This document shows, piece after piece, positions 35,048-44,909 of a stretch of DNA of 64,000 nucleotides. Below the pieces are notes generated by a model. It was not told where the DNA came from. It saw only the letters and a program-made list of their open reading frames with translations, and searched no databases. The translations under genes were made by a program, and so were the position numbers. Position 1 is the stretch's first letter, and each line of letters begins with the position of its first letter. The stretch comes from Strongylocentrotus droebachiensis (Eukaryota; Echinodermata; Echinoidea; Camarodonta; Strongylocentrotidae): assembly GCA_035222895.1 (NCBI GenBank), contig JAVYIG010002229.1, positions 124,001 to 188,000 on the forward strand, in the 5' to 3' direction.

Positions 35048-36290
35048 AGAAAAAAAAAGGGGGGGGGTATAGAACTGATGTAAAATAGAACTACAGAGAG
35101 TAAGATAAAAAGTGAAAGGAAACATTTGACAGAGGCAATTACTTTTTATTTTAATGACACTGCATACACAGATGGTTAAATCAATAATGCTAATGATTTT
35201 AAAGTTTTCACCCCCCACCGGGTCTGTACAATATTTTAAAAATACTCAAGACAAATTCAACATCGTCTGCATTTTTAGGTTATCACACAAACAGCAAACT
35301 TGTTTCAAATGAATATGGACTAATTGTATTCCCTCGTTCTCTTACTAGTAGTGTCGTGAATGAAAAATTCAAAATCGCAGTCATGACTCATTTTATAAGC
35401 GAAGTCGTTAAAAAACTGAATAGGCATCAATTAACAGATTATATACAAACTTGGCTCAAGTTAGAAGAACACAAATTAGGCCAAGTACTACAAATAACAT
35501 GTTTCTTGTACGGTCTTCTTTTTTAAATCAGTGAGGGAGGCCCTTTATATTTGTTATTTTTGATATATTTTTGTTGGTCAAGATGACCGCCATTTATAAA
35601 ATAGCTGCTGAGACAAAGCTTTTTGATCTTATATTGTATCCTTGACTGTAAAGTGGATGATATTTTATCACATAACTTTTTCTTCCGTTTGGCAAATCAG
35701 AAACAAAAATCAGAAATTAAATCTCTCTTTCACACATAGGCACACTTTCATTCTACGAGCACACATTTCTCCTGACAATTACAAGTTTCCTTTATAAATG
35801 CCCTGACGTAACGATCACTGCAAGTATAACTATGATTTCTATTATTAGGAAAACCAGTCAGTTATTCAAGACCATGTGTTTGTGTATGTGTACATGTGTG
35901 GGGGAGGGGTGTGGGGGTAATGGATTCATTTGGGGGATATGGTTTATATAATATTCTTGGCGACTATACAAACGCAGTTCTGGGTGCTTCAGAAATGTGT
36001 CTAATTGTATTCCACAACATTTTCCCGGCTTTTTGTACTGCTCCACTCAGTATAAGAGCCCCTTTTCCTAGCTAAAATGACATCCGATTCGACAGATGAC
36101 ATGAGTATAAAAATGAGAACAAAATGATAAACCCCAGCTATATGGATCGCATTCAGCCTATGAAAAATTCCACATACAATGAAAGCTAGATCCAAACAGT
36201 AAAATGGTAAATTCCATATGATCAGAATAATCAAGTATTCTTATGTTTATTTTAAAGAATATATAATAAACAAATTATGTTAGCGACCCG
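34166..36290. other. No gene recognised; AT-rich sequence and microsatellites
   Basis: The region upstream of TMEM62. It contains a poly-G run (about 34719-34741), a (GA)n run followed by poly-G (about 35012-35070) and otherwise unremarkable sequence. The TMEM62 promoter presumably lies in the first kilobase, but no core motif could be fixed. Confidence 0.5.
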
Positions 36291-36299
36291 TAAAATAGT

Positions 36300-36730
36300 A
36301 AATAAACTAGTACCTACCGCATTGTGATGTCACCAAACTTTAAATCGTTTGATTGCTTATTGGACAGAAGTTTATGCGTAGCGCGACGCTACATTGTGAC
36401 GTTTACGCACATAATACTTGCACCTAACGTATTGTGACGTCACAAACTTCAACTCGTTTGATTGCTTATTGGACGGAAGTTTATACGCACACGTGATACT
36501 TGCGCCTAACGTATTGTGACGTCACAAGCTTCAAATCGTTTGATTGCTTATTTGACAGAAGTTTATGCGTAGCGCGACGCTACATTGTGACGTTAACGCA
36601 CACAATACTTGCGCCTAACGTATTGTGACGTCACGAGACTTCAAGATCAGTTAATCACTGCGAGCTGATTGGATGAAAGTTTGTGCGTGGCACGAGTGTG
36701 ATTGTGATGTTTGCGCATTGTGTTTGCAGA
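36300..36730. repeat. Tandem array with CRE-like TGACGTCA palindromes
   Basis: Four units of about 82-110 bp each contain cctaacgtattgtgacgtca or a close variant. TGACGTCA is exact at 36435, 36517 and 36626 and changed to TGATGTCA at 36325. Two units carry the palindromic gtagcgcgacgctac and a second tgacgtt. This could be a satellite-like repeat, or a CREB/ATF-binding cluster by sequence alone. Confidence 0.85.
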
Positions 36731-36926
36731 ATTATGTTTCCAGATTATGTTGCTAGTTCTGATGGCTGAAAATACTCATGCTCAGTCGCTTCACTGTCCC
36801 CTAATGCATAGCTTTAGATTAAATTAACTTTAATAACTTTAATCTCAAGTATAAGGGTAACAATTAACACTTTTTATAGCACGTGACGCTCTTAATTTTA
36901 ATTCAATGTTCACTACTAAACACATT

Positions 36927-36934
36927 GCTGCGAC
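36927..36934. repeat. Left target-site duplication of the hAT element
   Basis: GCTGCGAC, identical to 40052-40059. Confidence 0.92.
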
Positions 36935-37019
36935 CAGGGGCGTCGCCAAAGGGGGGTGTGGGGGGGTGCGACACCCCCCCACCTGTCAGGATATTGTCGG
37001 TAAAATTGCGCTGCCGTCG

Positions 37020-37375
37020 GGAAAAAAAGAAAAGGGGGAGGGAAAAAAAGAGAGGGGAAAAAAGAGGGGGGGGAAAGAGAGGGAAAGGGAAAGAAAAGAA
37101 AAAAAGAAAAGGAAAAGAAAAGAAAAAAGGAAAAGAAAGGAAAGAAAGGAAAAGAAAGAAAAGAGAAGAAAGAAAGAGAAAAAAGAAAAAGGGGGAGGAA
37201 AGGAAAGAAAGGAAAAGAAAGAAAAGAAAGAAAAGAAAGAAAAGAAAGAAAAGAAAGAAAAGGAAAAAAGAAGAAAAAAAAGTGAAAGGGAAACAAAAGA
37301 AACGGGGGTGAAAGAGAGGAGAGAGAGGGGAGGTAAGAGCATGAGAGAGGAGGAGTGGGAGTAAAAGAGAGAAGG
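37020..37375. repeat. Polypurine tract
   Basis: About 350 bp of almost pure A/G with GAAAA and GGGGAAA words. It gives Lys/Glu/Arg-rich forward frames and Phe/Ser-rich reverse frames that are artefacts. Such tracts can form triplex (H-DNA). Confidence 0.93.
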
Positions 37376-37679
37376 GTGTTGTTGGGTGGAGTCGTCTCGT
37401 CGAGGGAGCAAGAAAGACACAGGTAAATATGTTGCTGTGTCGGGTCAGCTGTGTCGGTATTCTTGCTCGATCCTCGTGTACTATATCAATGCAGAAGTTT
37501 GAAGTCGGTGAGATGTATATTGTCGGTCGGCCAACAAGTTTTTTCCCCTACGAACTGTGACTTCTTATCCGCTGTGACGACTTCGAGAGTGACTACAACT
37601 ACAATACTTGTATTTTCTCGAAGTTTCATTTTCCTATAATATCAGCTAAAGAAATCAGAGGTTTAAAATTTTCGGGGAA

Positions 37680-39690
37680 ACTAAATTCAAACAAGGTTTA
37701 AGAGTCAACTACGGTACGACGAATCGTCTTCCTTTCTTTATGTTGTGATGAAACGCCAAAAATTCCGCGCTTCGCGCGGAGGGGGATACTTCATTTAGAC
37801 GAGTCGAGAACGGTACAACGAAACGTCTTCTTTATCTAAGAATTAATGGAAACGTCAAATCTTCCGCGCTTCGCGCGTGAGTGGGAAACTGAATTCAGAC
37901 AAATAGGGCTTATTAAAAGTCGAAAACGGTACAACGAATCGTGTTCTTTCTCTAATAATTTGAGGAAACGTCAAAGCTTTCGCGCTTCGCGCGAGAGGAG
38001 GAAACTGAATTCAGATGAATAGGGCTTAATAAGATTCGAAAACGGTACGAGGAATCGTCTTCCATTCTCAATATATTGATAAAACGCCAAAAATTCCGCG
38101 CTTCGCGCGGAAGGGGAAAGCTTCTTTAAGCAAGTCAAGAACGGTACGACGAATCGTCTTCTTTCTCTAATAATTTAAGGAAACGTCAAAGCTTCCGCGC
38201 TTCGCGCGAGAGGGGGAAACTGAATTCAGACAAAATTAATAGGGCTTATTTAGAGTCGAAAACGGTACAACGAATCGTGTTCTTACTCTAATAATTTGAG
38301 GAAACGTCAAAGCTTTCGCGCTTCGCGCAAGAGGGGGGAAACTGAATTCAGATGAATAGGGCTTAATAAGAGTCGAAAACGGTACGATGAATCGTCTTCC
38401 TTTCTCTATATTGTGATGAAACGCCAAAAATTCCGCGCTTCGCGCGGAAGGGGAAGACTTCATTGAGACGAGTCGAGAACGGTACAACGATTCGTCTTCT
38501 TTCTCTAATAATTTAAGGAAACTTCAAAGCTTCCGCGCTTCGCGCGAGACGGGGAAACTGAATTCAGACAAAATTAATAGGGCTTATTTAGAGTCGAAAA
38601 CGGTACAACGAATCGTGTTCTTTCTCTAATGATATGAGGAAACGTCAAAGCTTTCGCGCTTTGCGCGAGAGGGGGGAACTGAATTCAGATAAATAGGGCT
38701 GATAAAGAGTCGAAAACGTTACGACGAATCGTCTTCCTTTCTTAATATATTGATAAAACGCCAAAAATTCCGCGCTTCGCGCGAAAGGGGAAAACTTCAT
38801 TTAGACGAGTCGAAAACGGTACGACGAATCGTATTCTTTCTCTAATAAGTTAAGGAAACGTCAAAGCTTCCGCGCTTATCGCGAGAGGGGGAACTGAATT
38901 CAAACAAAATTAATACGGCTTATTTAGAGTCGAAAACGGTACAACGAATCGTGTTCTTTCTCTAATAATTTGAGGAAACGTGAAAGCTTTCGCGCTTCGC
39001 GCGAGAGGGGGGAAACTGAATTCAGATGAATAGGGCTTAATAAGAATCGAAAACGGTATGATGAATCATCTTCCTTTCTCTATATTGTGATGAAACGCCA
39101 AAAATTCCGCGCTTCGCGCGGAAGGGGAAGACTTCATTAAGACGAATCGAGAACGGTACAACGAATCGTCTTCTTTCTCTAATAATTTAAGGAAACGTCA
39201 AAGCTTCCGCGCTTCGCGCGAGAGGGGGAAACTGAATTCAGACAAAATTAATAGGGCTTATTTAGAGTCGAAAACGGTACAACGAATCGTGTTCTTTCTC
39301 TTATGATATGAGGAAACGTCAAAGCTTTCGCGCTTCGCGCGGGAGTGGAAAGCTTCATTCAGATAAGGATTAAAAGTCGAGAACAGTACACCGAATCGTC
39401 TGCTTTTTCTCATAATTTAATGAAACGTCAAAGCTTCCGCGCTTTGCGCGGGAGGGGGGGGGGGACTGAATTCAGAAAAGGATAAACAGTCGAGAGAACG
39501 GTACAGCAAATCGTCTTCTTTTTTATGATATTTAATGAAACGTCAAAGCTTTCGCGCTTCGCGCGGGAGGGGGGGGGGAACTTCGTTCAGCCAAGGATTA
39601 CCAGTCGAAAACGGTACAATTAATCGTCTTCTTTTCCTAATAATTTAAGGAAACGTCTAAGCTTTCGCGCTTTGCGCGGGAGGCCCATCA
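37680..39690. repeat. Higher-order satellite: 5 copies of a 337-bp trimer plus 3 monomers
   Basis: Eighteen monomers share a CGCGC-TTC-GCGCG core and a gtcgaaaacggtacaacgaa motif. Cores fall at 37766, 37865, 37981, 38097, 38196, 38317, 38434, 38534, 38655, 38771, 38871, 38991, 39108, 39208, 39329, 39438, 39553 and 39666. Three classes recur in order: A (aaacgccaaaaattccgcgc), B (taaggaaacgtcaaagcttc) and C (gaggaaacgtcaaagctttc). Same-class spacing is 331-338 bp, mostly 337. The last three monomers break the order. Confidence 0.93.
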
Positions 39691-40051
39691 CCCACACCCC
39701 CCTAATGAGCGCGCTTTTAAGTGATTCTCTTGCTCACTACCGCCCCTCCCTAAAATAAGATCCTAGCTCCGCGCCTGCATTAAAATATATAGCTATGATG
39801 CTGACTAAATTGAAAAAATAATTCGTATATTTATGTCGTCGAGGAAAATGACAATTTTGCGCATATGCAAGTACTATAGATAGTCCATAGGAAAAACAAT
39901 TTAGCCTTCGGCCCCAGGTTTATAGGGTTGAATTTGTAAATATTTGACATTTAATTTTGTCGGTAATTGGTGGCTAGTTTTCTCGGTAATCGTTGGCCCT
40001 CTACACCCCCCCCCCCCCCCCCCCACTGAAAAAGGTCTAACGACGCCCCTG

Positions 40052-40059
40052 GCTGCGAC
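40052..40059. repeat. Right target-site duplication of the hAT element
   Basis: GCTGCGAC, identical to 36927-36934. Confidence 0.92.
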
Positions 40060-40420
40060 CCGCCGTAATCTCCACCGTCTACTTATACCTCCACCCTTGC
40101 CTAATTAAAACATCCGTAATGGTCACTGCCCGACATAATCTTTCAGAACTTATCAAAGCTATGATGCCCGCTTCCCATCTCCAACGAATGTCTGGTTTCC
40201 CGCGTAAATATACGCGGTATGGTGACAGAGCTCTGTCTGTCGCTGCTCCCAGACTTTGGAATAGCCTGCCTCCCCAAATCCAAAATGCTCAATCCGTACA
40301 CACCTTCAAAACCATGTTAACAATCCACTAATTCAAATCCCCCTAAGCAATCACCTTTTAATACCCATGCTTTTAGTATATAGTTCATATTATTTCGTAG
40401 TTTATATTATTATGTATACA
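40060..40420 (+). mobile_element. LINE 3' end (reverse-transcriptase C-terminus remnant)
   Basis: Frame 40119-40331 ends with YGDRALSVAAPRLWNSLP, then PQIQNAQSVHTFKTML and a stop. This is the typical C-terminus of CR1/L2-like LINE ORF2. 5'-truncated. The hAT element sits immediately upstream, so it may have inserted into this LINE. Confidence 0.75.
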
Positions 40421-40720
40421 ATGTAAAATTGTCATTTTGGTGCTGTTGTCCTAGCTCTCTGTATTAAAAGTAGAAGTACAGTCAAACCTGTCTACAGCGA
40501 CCGCCCAAGGGAAACACAAAAAGTGGTCTTTGTAGACAAGTTCCTTTAGTACATGTTTCAATGAGAAACCATTTTCAAGGAAAACAAAAAATGTGGTCCT
40601 TGTAGACAGATGGTCTACGGTAGACAGGTGGTCACTAAAGCAGGTTTGACTGTACCAAGCTTTTAATTACCTATACTTGGTGGTATAGGACAACAGCACC
40701 GAGGCACCTAGATACATAGT
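40395..40720. mobile_element. Outer inverted repeat surrounding MITE F copy 2
   Basis: Ggtgctgttgtccta at about 40439-40453 is mirrored by taggacaacagcacc at about 40685-40702, with tattaaaag/cttttaat closer in. The family F MITE lies between the arms, suggesting one element inserted in another. Confidence 0.65.
40477..40654. mobile_element. TA-target MITE, family F copy 2 (best preserved)
   Basis: Perfect 14-bp TIRs tacagtcaaacctg and caggtttgactgta, the outer TA being the likely target duplication. The interior has ggtc-tttgtagac words in both orientations. Mariner/Tc1-like by the TA target; no transposase. Confidence 0.88.
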
Positions 40721-42680
40721 ATTAGTACGAGTCCCGTTAACAATTCACATAATTATTACTGTAATATCACACGGAATTGGAATTACTCACAAACTATCAT
40801 TTCTTTTCTGTTATTTTCTTTGAAAAGCTTAATGCATTTGAAATGTACAATTAAAATGCAAAAATAATGACTTCTTTGAAAAGACTCGACGGAAAATTAA
40901 AAGTTTTTAATAAAAAATGATACGTTTGAAATATAAAGTTTGAATATTTTTCTTAATTTGATTTGTATCAAGAAGGAACGAAAAGTTTTAAAAATGGCTT
41001 CGAGATCATCGTCTAGATACCTTTGGCTGTATAGTATAAAGTGCGATAAAAACACTGTTATAATTTCCTAGAAAGCAAAGTGCTATAAACTTCACAGCTT
41101 CACGTCTATAATTTCACGCTTCAATTATATCTTGAAAGAATTATAAGGTCTTACGACAGCTCCATTTTCTTAGAAGATTTATATCAAACTTTCCAACCAA
41201 AATCCTATCTTTGCTCTATGAATATTAAGCACTGTTTACAATGTACAAACATGTATAATATTTTGTTGTTGTTGCCTTTCGCACAAAGGTCTATAATCTT
41301 TATGGCTTTTCGGTACGGTGCCCTCTCTCGTTAGTTGTAAGGCGAAAATTCTTATTAAAAAATAAACACAGGTTTAAGCGTTTACATGATTAGGTTGTAG
41401 GCCTACGTGTTGTTTGATACACAATATTGCCATCGTCAACACATGTAGTGAATGAAATAAAAACGCAGGGATAAAATACTTCAATGTGTAACGACTTGCA
41501 GCCACCTTTATAGAGGGGAAATAAGAATGGTGGTGGTGGTGGGGTGGGGGAAACATCCCTGTAGAACAGCCACAACTTGCAAACCACAGCTATATACGAA
41601 GGGAGTCAAGATTTCTTGTTATAGTATGATTTTTAGACATTATATTCTGCCAATTTGTCACTAGTACTATTACACCCAAGTTGAACACCAAGTTTGAATC
41701 TTTTTTAAAGATAGGCCTATGTTGTTTGCCAACACATTTAAGACTATCTACAGACAATAAATGTCTTCCTATTATAGAAGCTCCCCCTTTCCCCCTAAGA
41801 GGCCTTGAATCTCAAGCCTTTGGCTTCCATGTCGGCCTCTGCATTTCCAAACATTTTTTTCTTCTCTTGTTTTGCTCAGGTGTTTGGTAATTAAATCGAA
41901 TTCAGTGTTCAATTGTACTTACATTATGGAAAATCCTACGCGATTGTTAGATCTTTATGATTCAAGTCATGTTGTACATTTATTTATCGTAAATTTGCTT
42001 AAAATTATTATCAGCAATGCCTTGCACATATACTTTTTCTTTTATGTTTGGAATGAAATGAAAATGAAATTGAAAAAATATATACCTTGTATATTATTTT
42101 TTCCCATCCTGTTTCAATTTGCTTCCTTATCCTAAATTGTCGATGCCATTATTATTTGTTGGCGACTTTTATTTTGTATTTCGATAGTTCATGTATTCAT
42201 ATTGTCACAGCTGTTGGCCTATAGATTTTTTTATTAATTTTACCCTTTGAACTTTCATTGTTTTTGGGGAAAATGCCCTTGTGATATGAGTTCTTGCCTG
42301 TGATGAATAAGAATGGTCAATTTTTACCTTTACTAACAAAATCATGTCAGAAAGATTTGGGTACATTTTTTTTCCTCCGCCCAACGAATTGACGCCATTT
42401 TATAAAATTGATTCGTCATTGTAGAGGAAGCATGATGTAAGATATTTGAAAAAGGGGAAAAATTTAACGAAAGGAGGCATAGATTACGCATTTTTCATGA
42501 ACAGTAAACAGAACCCCCAAAACAACAACAAAACTTTACTTTCTCGAAGATATACTAACATATTTCGTAAGAATAATGCAAAACATGGAATATGCTTCAT
42601 AATAATGTTATCAATTACAATATGCTATTATCATAGTTATTAAAATGGTAGTTAATGGTTAAAAATAGGGGTATTTGTAA
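40721..42680. other. No gene recognised
   Basis: AT-rich sequence without convincing exons. A (GGT)n patch is at about 41528-41545. Short reading frames here have no recognisable motif. Confidence 0.5.
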
Positions 42681-42689
42681 TCTACAAGT

Positions 42690-43035
42690 ATTTTATATTT
42701 GCATCTTTTGTCTATAAATCATTGAGTGGTCAAGCCCCTAATTACATTCACTCAAAGTCCAGTCACACAGTCGTAGCCTGCGCAGTTCCACAGATAAATT
42801 ATTGTTTCAGATCCCTTATGGCAAAACTAAAGTAACTATGGAATAGCTTGCCAATAGAAATACGAAGCACTCCATCTCTCAATGTTTTTAAATCCATTTA
42901 AAAAACTTATTTGTTCAACTGAGAGATCTTATTTTGTAGAATTTAGTAAAAAAGGAGCTCTTAACCAGCGCAGCTGAATATATTTTATATAAAAGCTGCG
43001 CTATATAAATTTATTATTATTATTATTATTATTAT
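42690..43035 (+). mobile_element. LINE 3' end, degraded, with (ATT)n tail
   Basis: Conceptual reading gives YKSLSGQAPNYIHSKS-like sequence, a stop, then LWNSLPIEIRSTPSLNVFK, the CR1/L2-like ORF2 C-terminus, interrupted by stops. It ends agctgcgctatataaattta followed by (TTA)n at 43012-43035. Confidence 0.75.
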
Positions 43036-44008
43036 CAAAATAGTGATATTCACATTCGAACCAACTGGTAATCAGCTTCATCGATATAATGTATCAAACA
43101 AGTGGGGGCGCTATAACTAAACAATTTCAGAATTATCCAACTAGAAAACTGTCTGTTGCGGTAAGTAGAGTCTTGTTCTTACATGAAAATATGTTTTTAA
43201 ATATCCTAGCTTTACCTTGATTCTTTAATAGTTTGATGATATAACAGTGAGATAGATATGATTTTAATATATGACGATTGACCAATCGTTTTAACAAGAC
43301 GGACTTGTAAACAACGTTGTTGGAAGTCTCGAATGGGTAGTTGCGTGTACTGAGCTGCGTGTGTTGATGTACAAGTGAAGTGAGTTGATTTGGCCTGCGA
43401 GGCTGGTACGTGTTTCGGGCAGTGCTGGCACCAAGCGTGCGGGAGTTGAGAAGGCGATTGCTGTGCATGTAGAATACGTTTTTTGCAAAACAGTGCTAAT
43501 CTACCATGTCTACATGTAATTTTGTTGATGTTCCATTAAAAACAAGCTATCGTATTGTACCTCCATTATTACTGTTCTCTATTTTTTTTGCCTCCATGTC
43601 GTTAGATATGTTTATGGGAGTCTAAATTGTAATTTAGAAAATTGTTTAATTTTTAACACTTGACTTGGCCTTTGCCTTTGGCTTCCCTTTTGCGACAAAT
43701 ATTCCACATTTTAATCGTGGTTTGGCTTTATGAACTATGATTCAGAGTCGCACATGTACTGTTGTTTGCTGCCAAACTCCCAAAGAACCTTGCTTTATGT
43801 TGTTGTTTTTTGGTCAATGTCTTAGTTGTAAAATATCTTTGTACCAGACCAGTTACAAACTGTATCTGTATTTCTTACATGCCCCAGGTGGAGCTGTTTA
43901 AGAAATAAAATGAACCTTTCAATAAACCCAGATGTGTGTTTTGAAAATTGAAGAAGTTTGCAATCAATATTCCATAAATCTTCTAAGACTCAAGTTGGAC
44001 AATAAAGA
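43036..44008. other. Unassigned; GC-richer patch at 43320-43470
   Basis: A 111-codon minus-strand frame covers 43133-43468 and has no motif I recognise. It could be chance, an old repeat, or an unrecognised exon. The rest is AT-rich. Confidence 0.4.
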
Positions 44009-44595
44009 ACGTGATGGCTCAGTGGTACTGGTAGGGCAGTGCCAGTGGTCTCGTGACTGGGAATTCCTGGGTTTGAAACCAAGTAGTTGCACTAGTTTAG
44101 TGCCCTTTGGTAGGGCATTAACCTTCATTACCAAGTAAGTCCCTAGGAGAGGACTTAAAGGCGAGTTGGCTCAGTCGGTAAAGCGTCCGTCTGTCGAACC
44201 AAAGATCCCGGGTTCGACTCCCACCCAGGATGACTGAAGCCTGCGTTGTGTGTTAACGTGCCCCTTCCCTTGTTCATAGACGCAGGTTATGTCAAGTGGA
44301 AAACACTCCTTCCCTCGGATAGGACGTTAAACGGAGGCCCCGTGTAGAGAAGAGTCACTACCTTTGCATGTTAAGAACCCACTGCACTATTCGTATGAGA
44401 GTAGGGGGAAACCCCGGTGTAGTGGTCCACCTGCACATACCCCCAGTATATACGATAATACTCTGCAAAGAGGTCTGTACTCAAAAGGAAGAAGAAGAAG
44501 AGAAGTCCCCTGATTGCTTACATACAAGCATATTACACATGTACTGTAATAACTGTATGCTCTGAATGCTTTCTTAGCATTCAGGTAAAACAAAC
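44009..44595 (+). mobile_element. tRNA-derived SINE family A, split by another SINE
   Basis: Head and body at 44009-44160 (gtgatggctcagtgg, ctgggtttgaaacc, agtgccctttggtagggcat, gagaggacttaaag) stop exactly where SINE B starts. The family A tail resumes at about 44506 (ctgattgcttacatacaagc, ctttcttagcattcagg). The intact copy at 1942-2150 shows the uninterrupted order. Confidence 0.85.
44161..44503 (+). mobile_element. tRNA-derived SINE family B, nested in SINE A
   Basis: The head has A-box ttggctcagtcggtaaagc and B-box gggttcgactcc. The body contains cgttaaacggaggccccgtg and the 3' end is a (GAA)n tail (about 44488-44503). Complete from head to tail, so probably younger than the host SINE. 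Confidence 0.85.
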
Positions 44596-44732
44596 CATCG
44601 AAGTGATCTAAACCATCAAACAAAGGACAAATATACATGATGGTAATAGTGCTATTTGATGAATATTTTTTGTTAAATCTGAAGGCAAAAGAGAAGGCTT
44701 TATGTTTGTTAAGTGTCCGGACACAAACCCAC

Positions 44733-44757
44733 TGCCCCCCCCCCCCCCCCCCTCCCC
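44733..44757. repeat. Poly-C tract
   Basis: C run of over 15 bp interrupted once by T. Confidence 0.85.
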
Positions 44758-44909
44758 ATCATATCCATGTTTGTTGCATAATCATATTGAAATTGCGTAG
44801 GTTGACTTCTGAAAGCAGATTGAATGTGCTGCAACTAATAATTGATATTGCTTTAAATTATGGTAGCTGTCTAATCAATAAGCAACTGTACCAAACATTT
44901 CTTCATTGA

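Larger units (their letters stand above)
36935..40051. mobile_element. Non-autonomous hAT-type DNA transposon, 3.1 kb, with satellite cargo
   Basis: Perfect 11-bp terminal inverted repeats CAGGGGCGTCG (36935-36945) and CGACGCCCCTG (40041-40051) are flanked by an exact 8-bp direct repeat GCTGCGAC (36927-36934 and 40052-40059). An 8-bp TSD and CAGGGGC-type ends are diagnostic of hAT elements. From the left: subterminal G/C-rich inverted sequence, a polypurine tract (about 37020-37375), a spacer, and a 2-kb higher-order satellite (about 37680-39690). No transposase frame was found. A sequence at 39745-39778 ending tcctagctccgcgcctg looks like a second hAT-type terminus, so it may be composite. 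Confidence 0.92.

Noticed and set aside
36883-37420. Lys/Glu-rich forward and Phe/Ser-rich reverse frames up to 152 codons
   Set aside because: They are translations of the polypurine tract in the hAT element.
38236-38487. 83-codon minus frame inside the satellite
   Set aside because: It follows the tandem repeat and has no recognisable motif; monomer lengths shift the frame between units.
37680-39690. CRISPR-like array (regular repeats with variable parts)
   Set aside because: Units are contiguous, similar along their whole length and form a trimeric higher-order satellite in an animal genome; there are no unique spacers or cas genes.
44161-44235. Possible functional tRNA gene
   Set aside because: The head of a SINE with a 340-bp body and (GAA)n tail; no acceptor-stem pairing at the expected distance.
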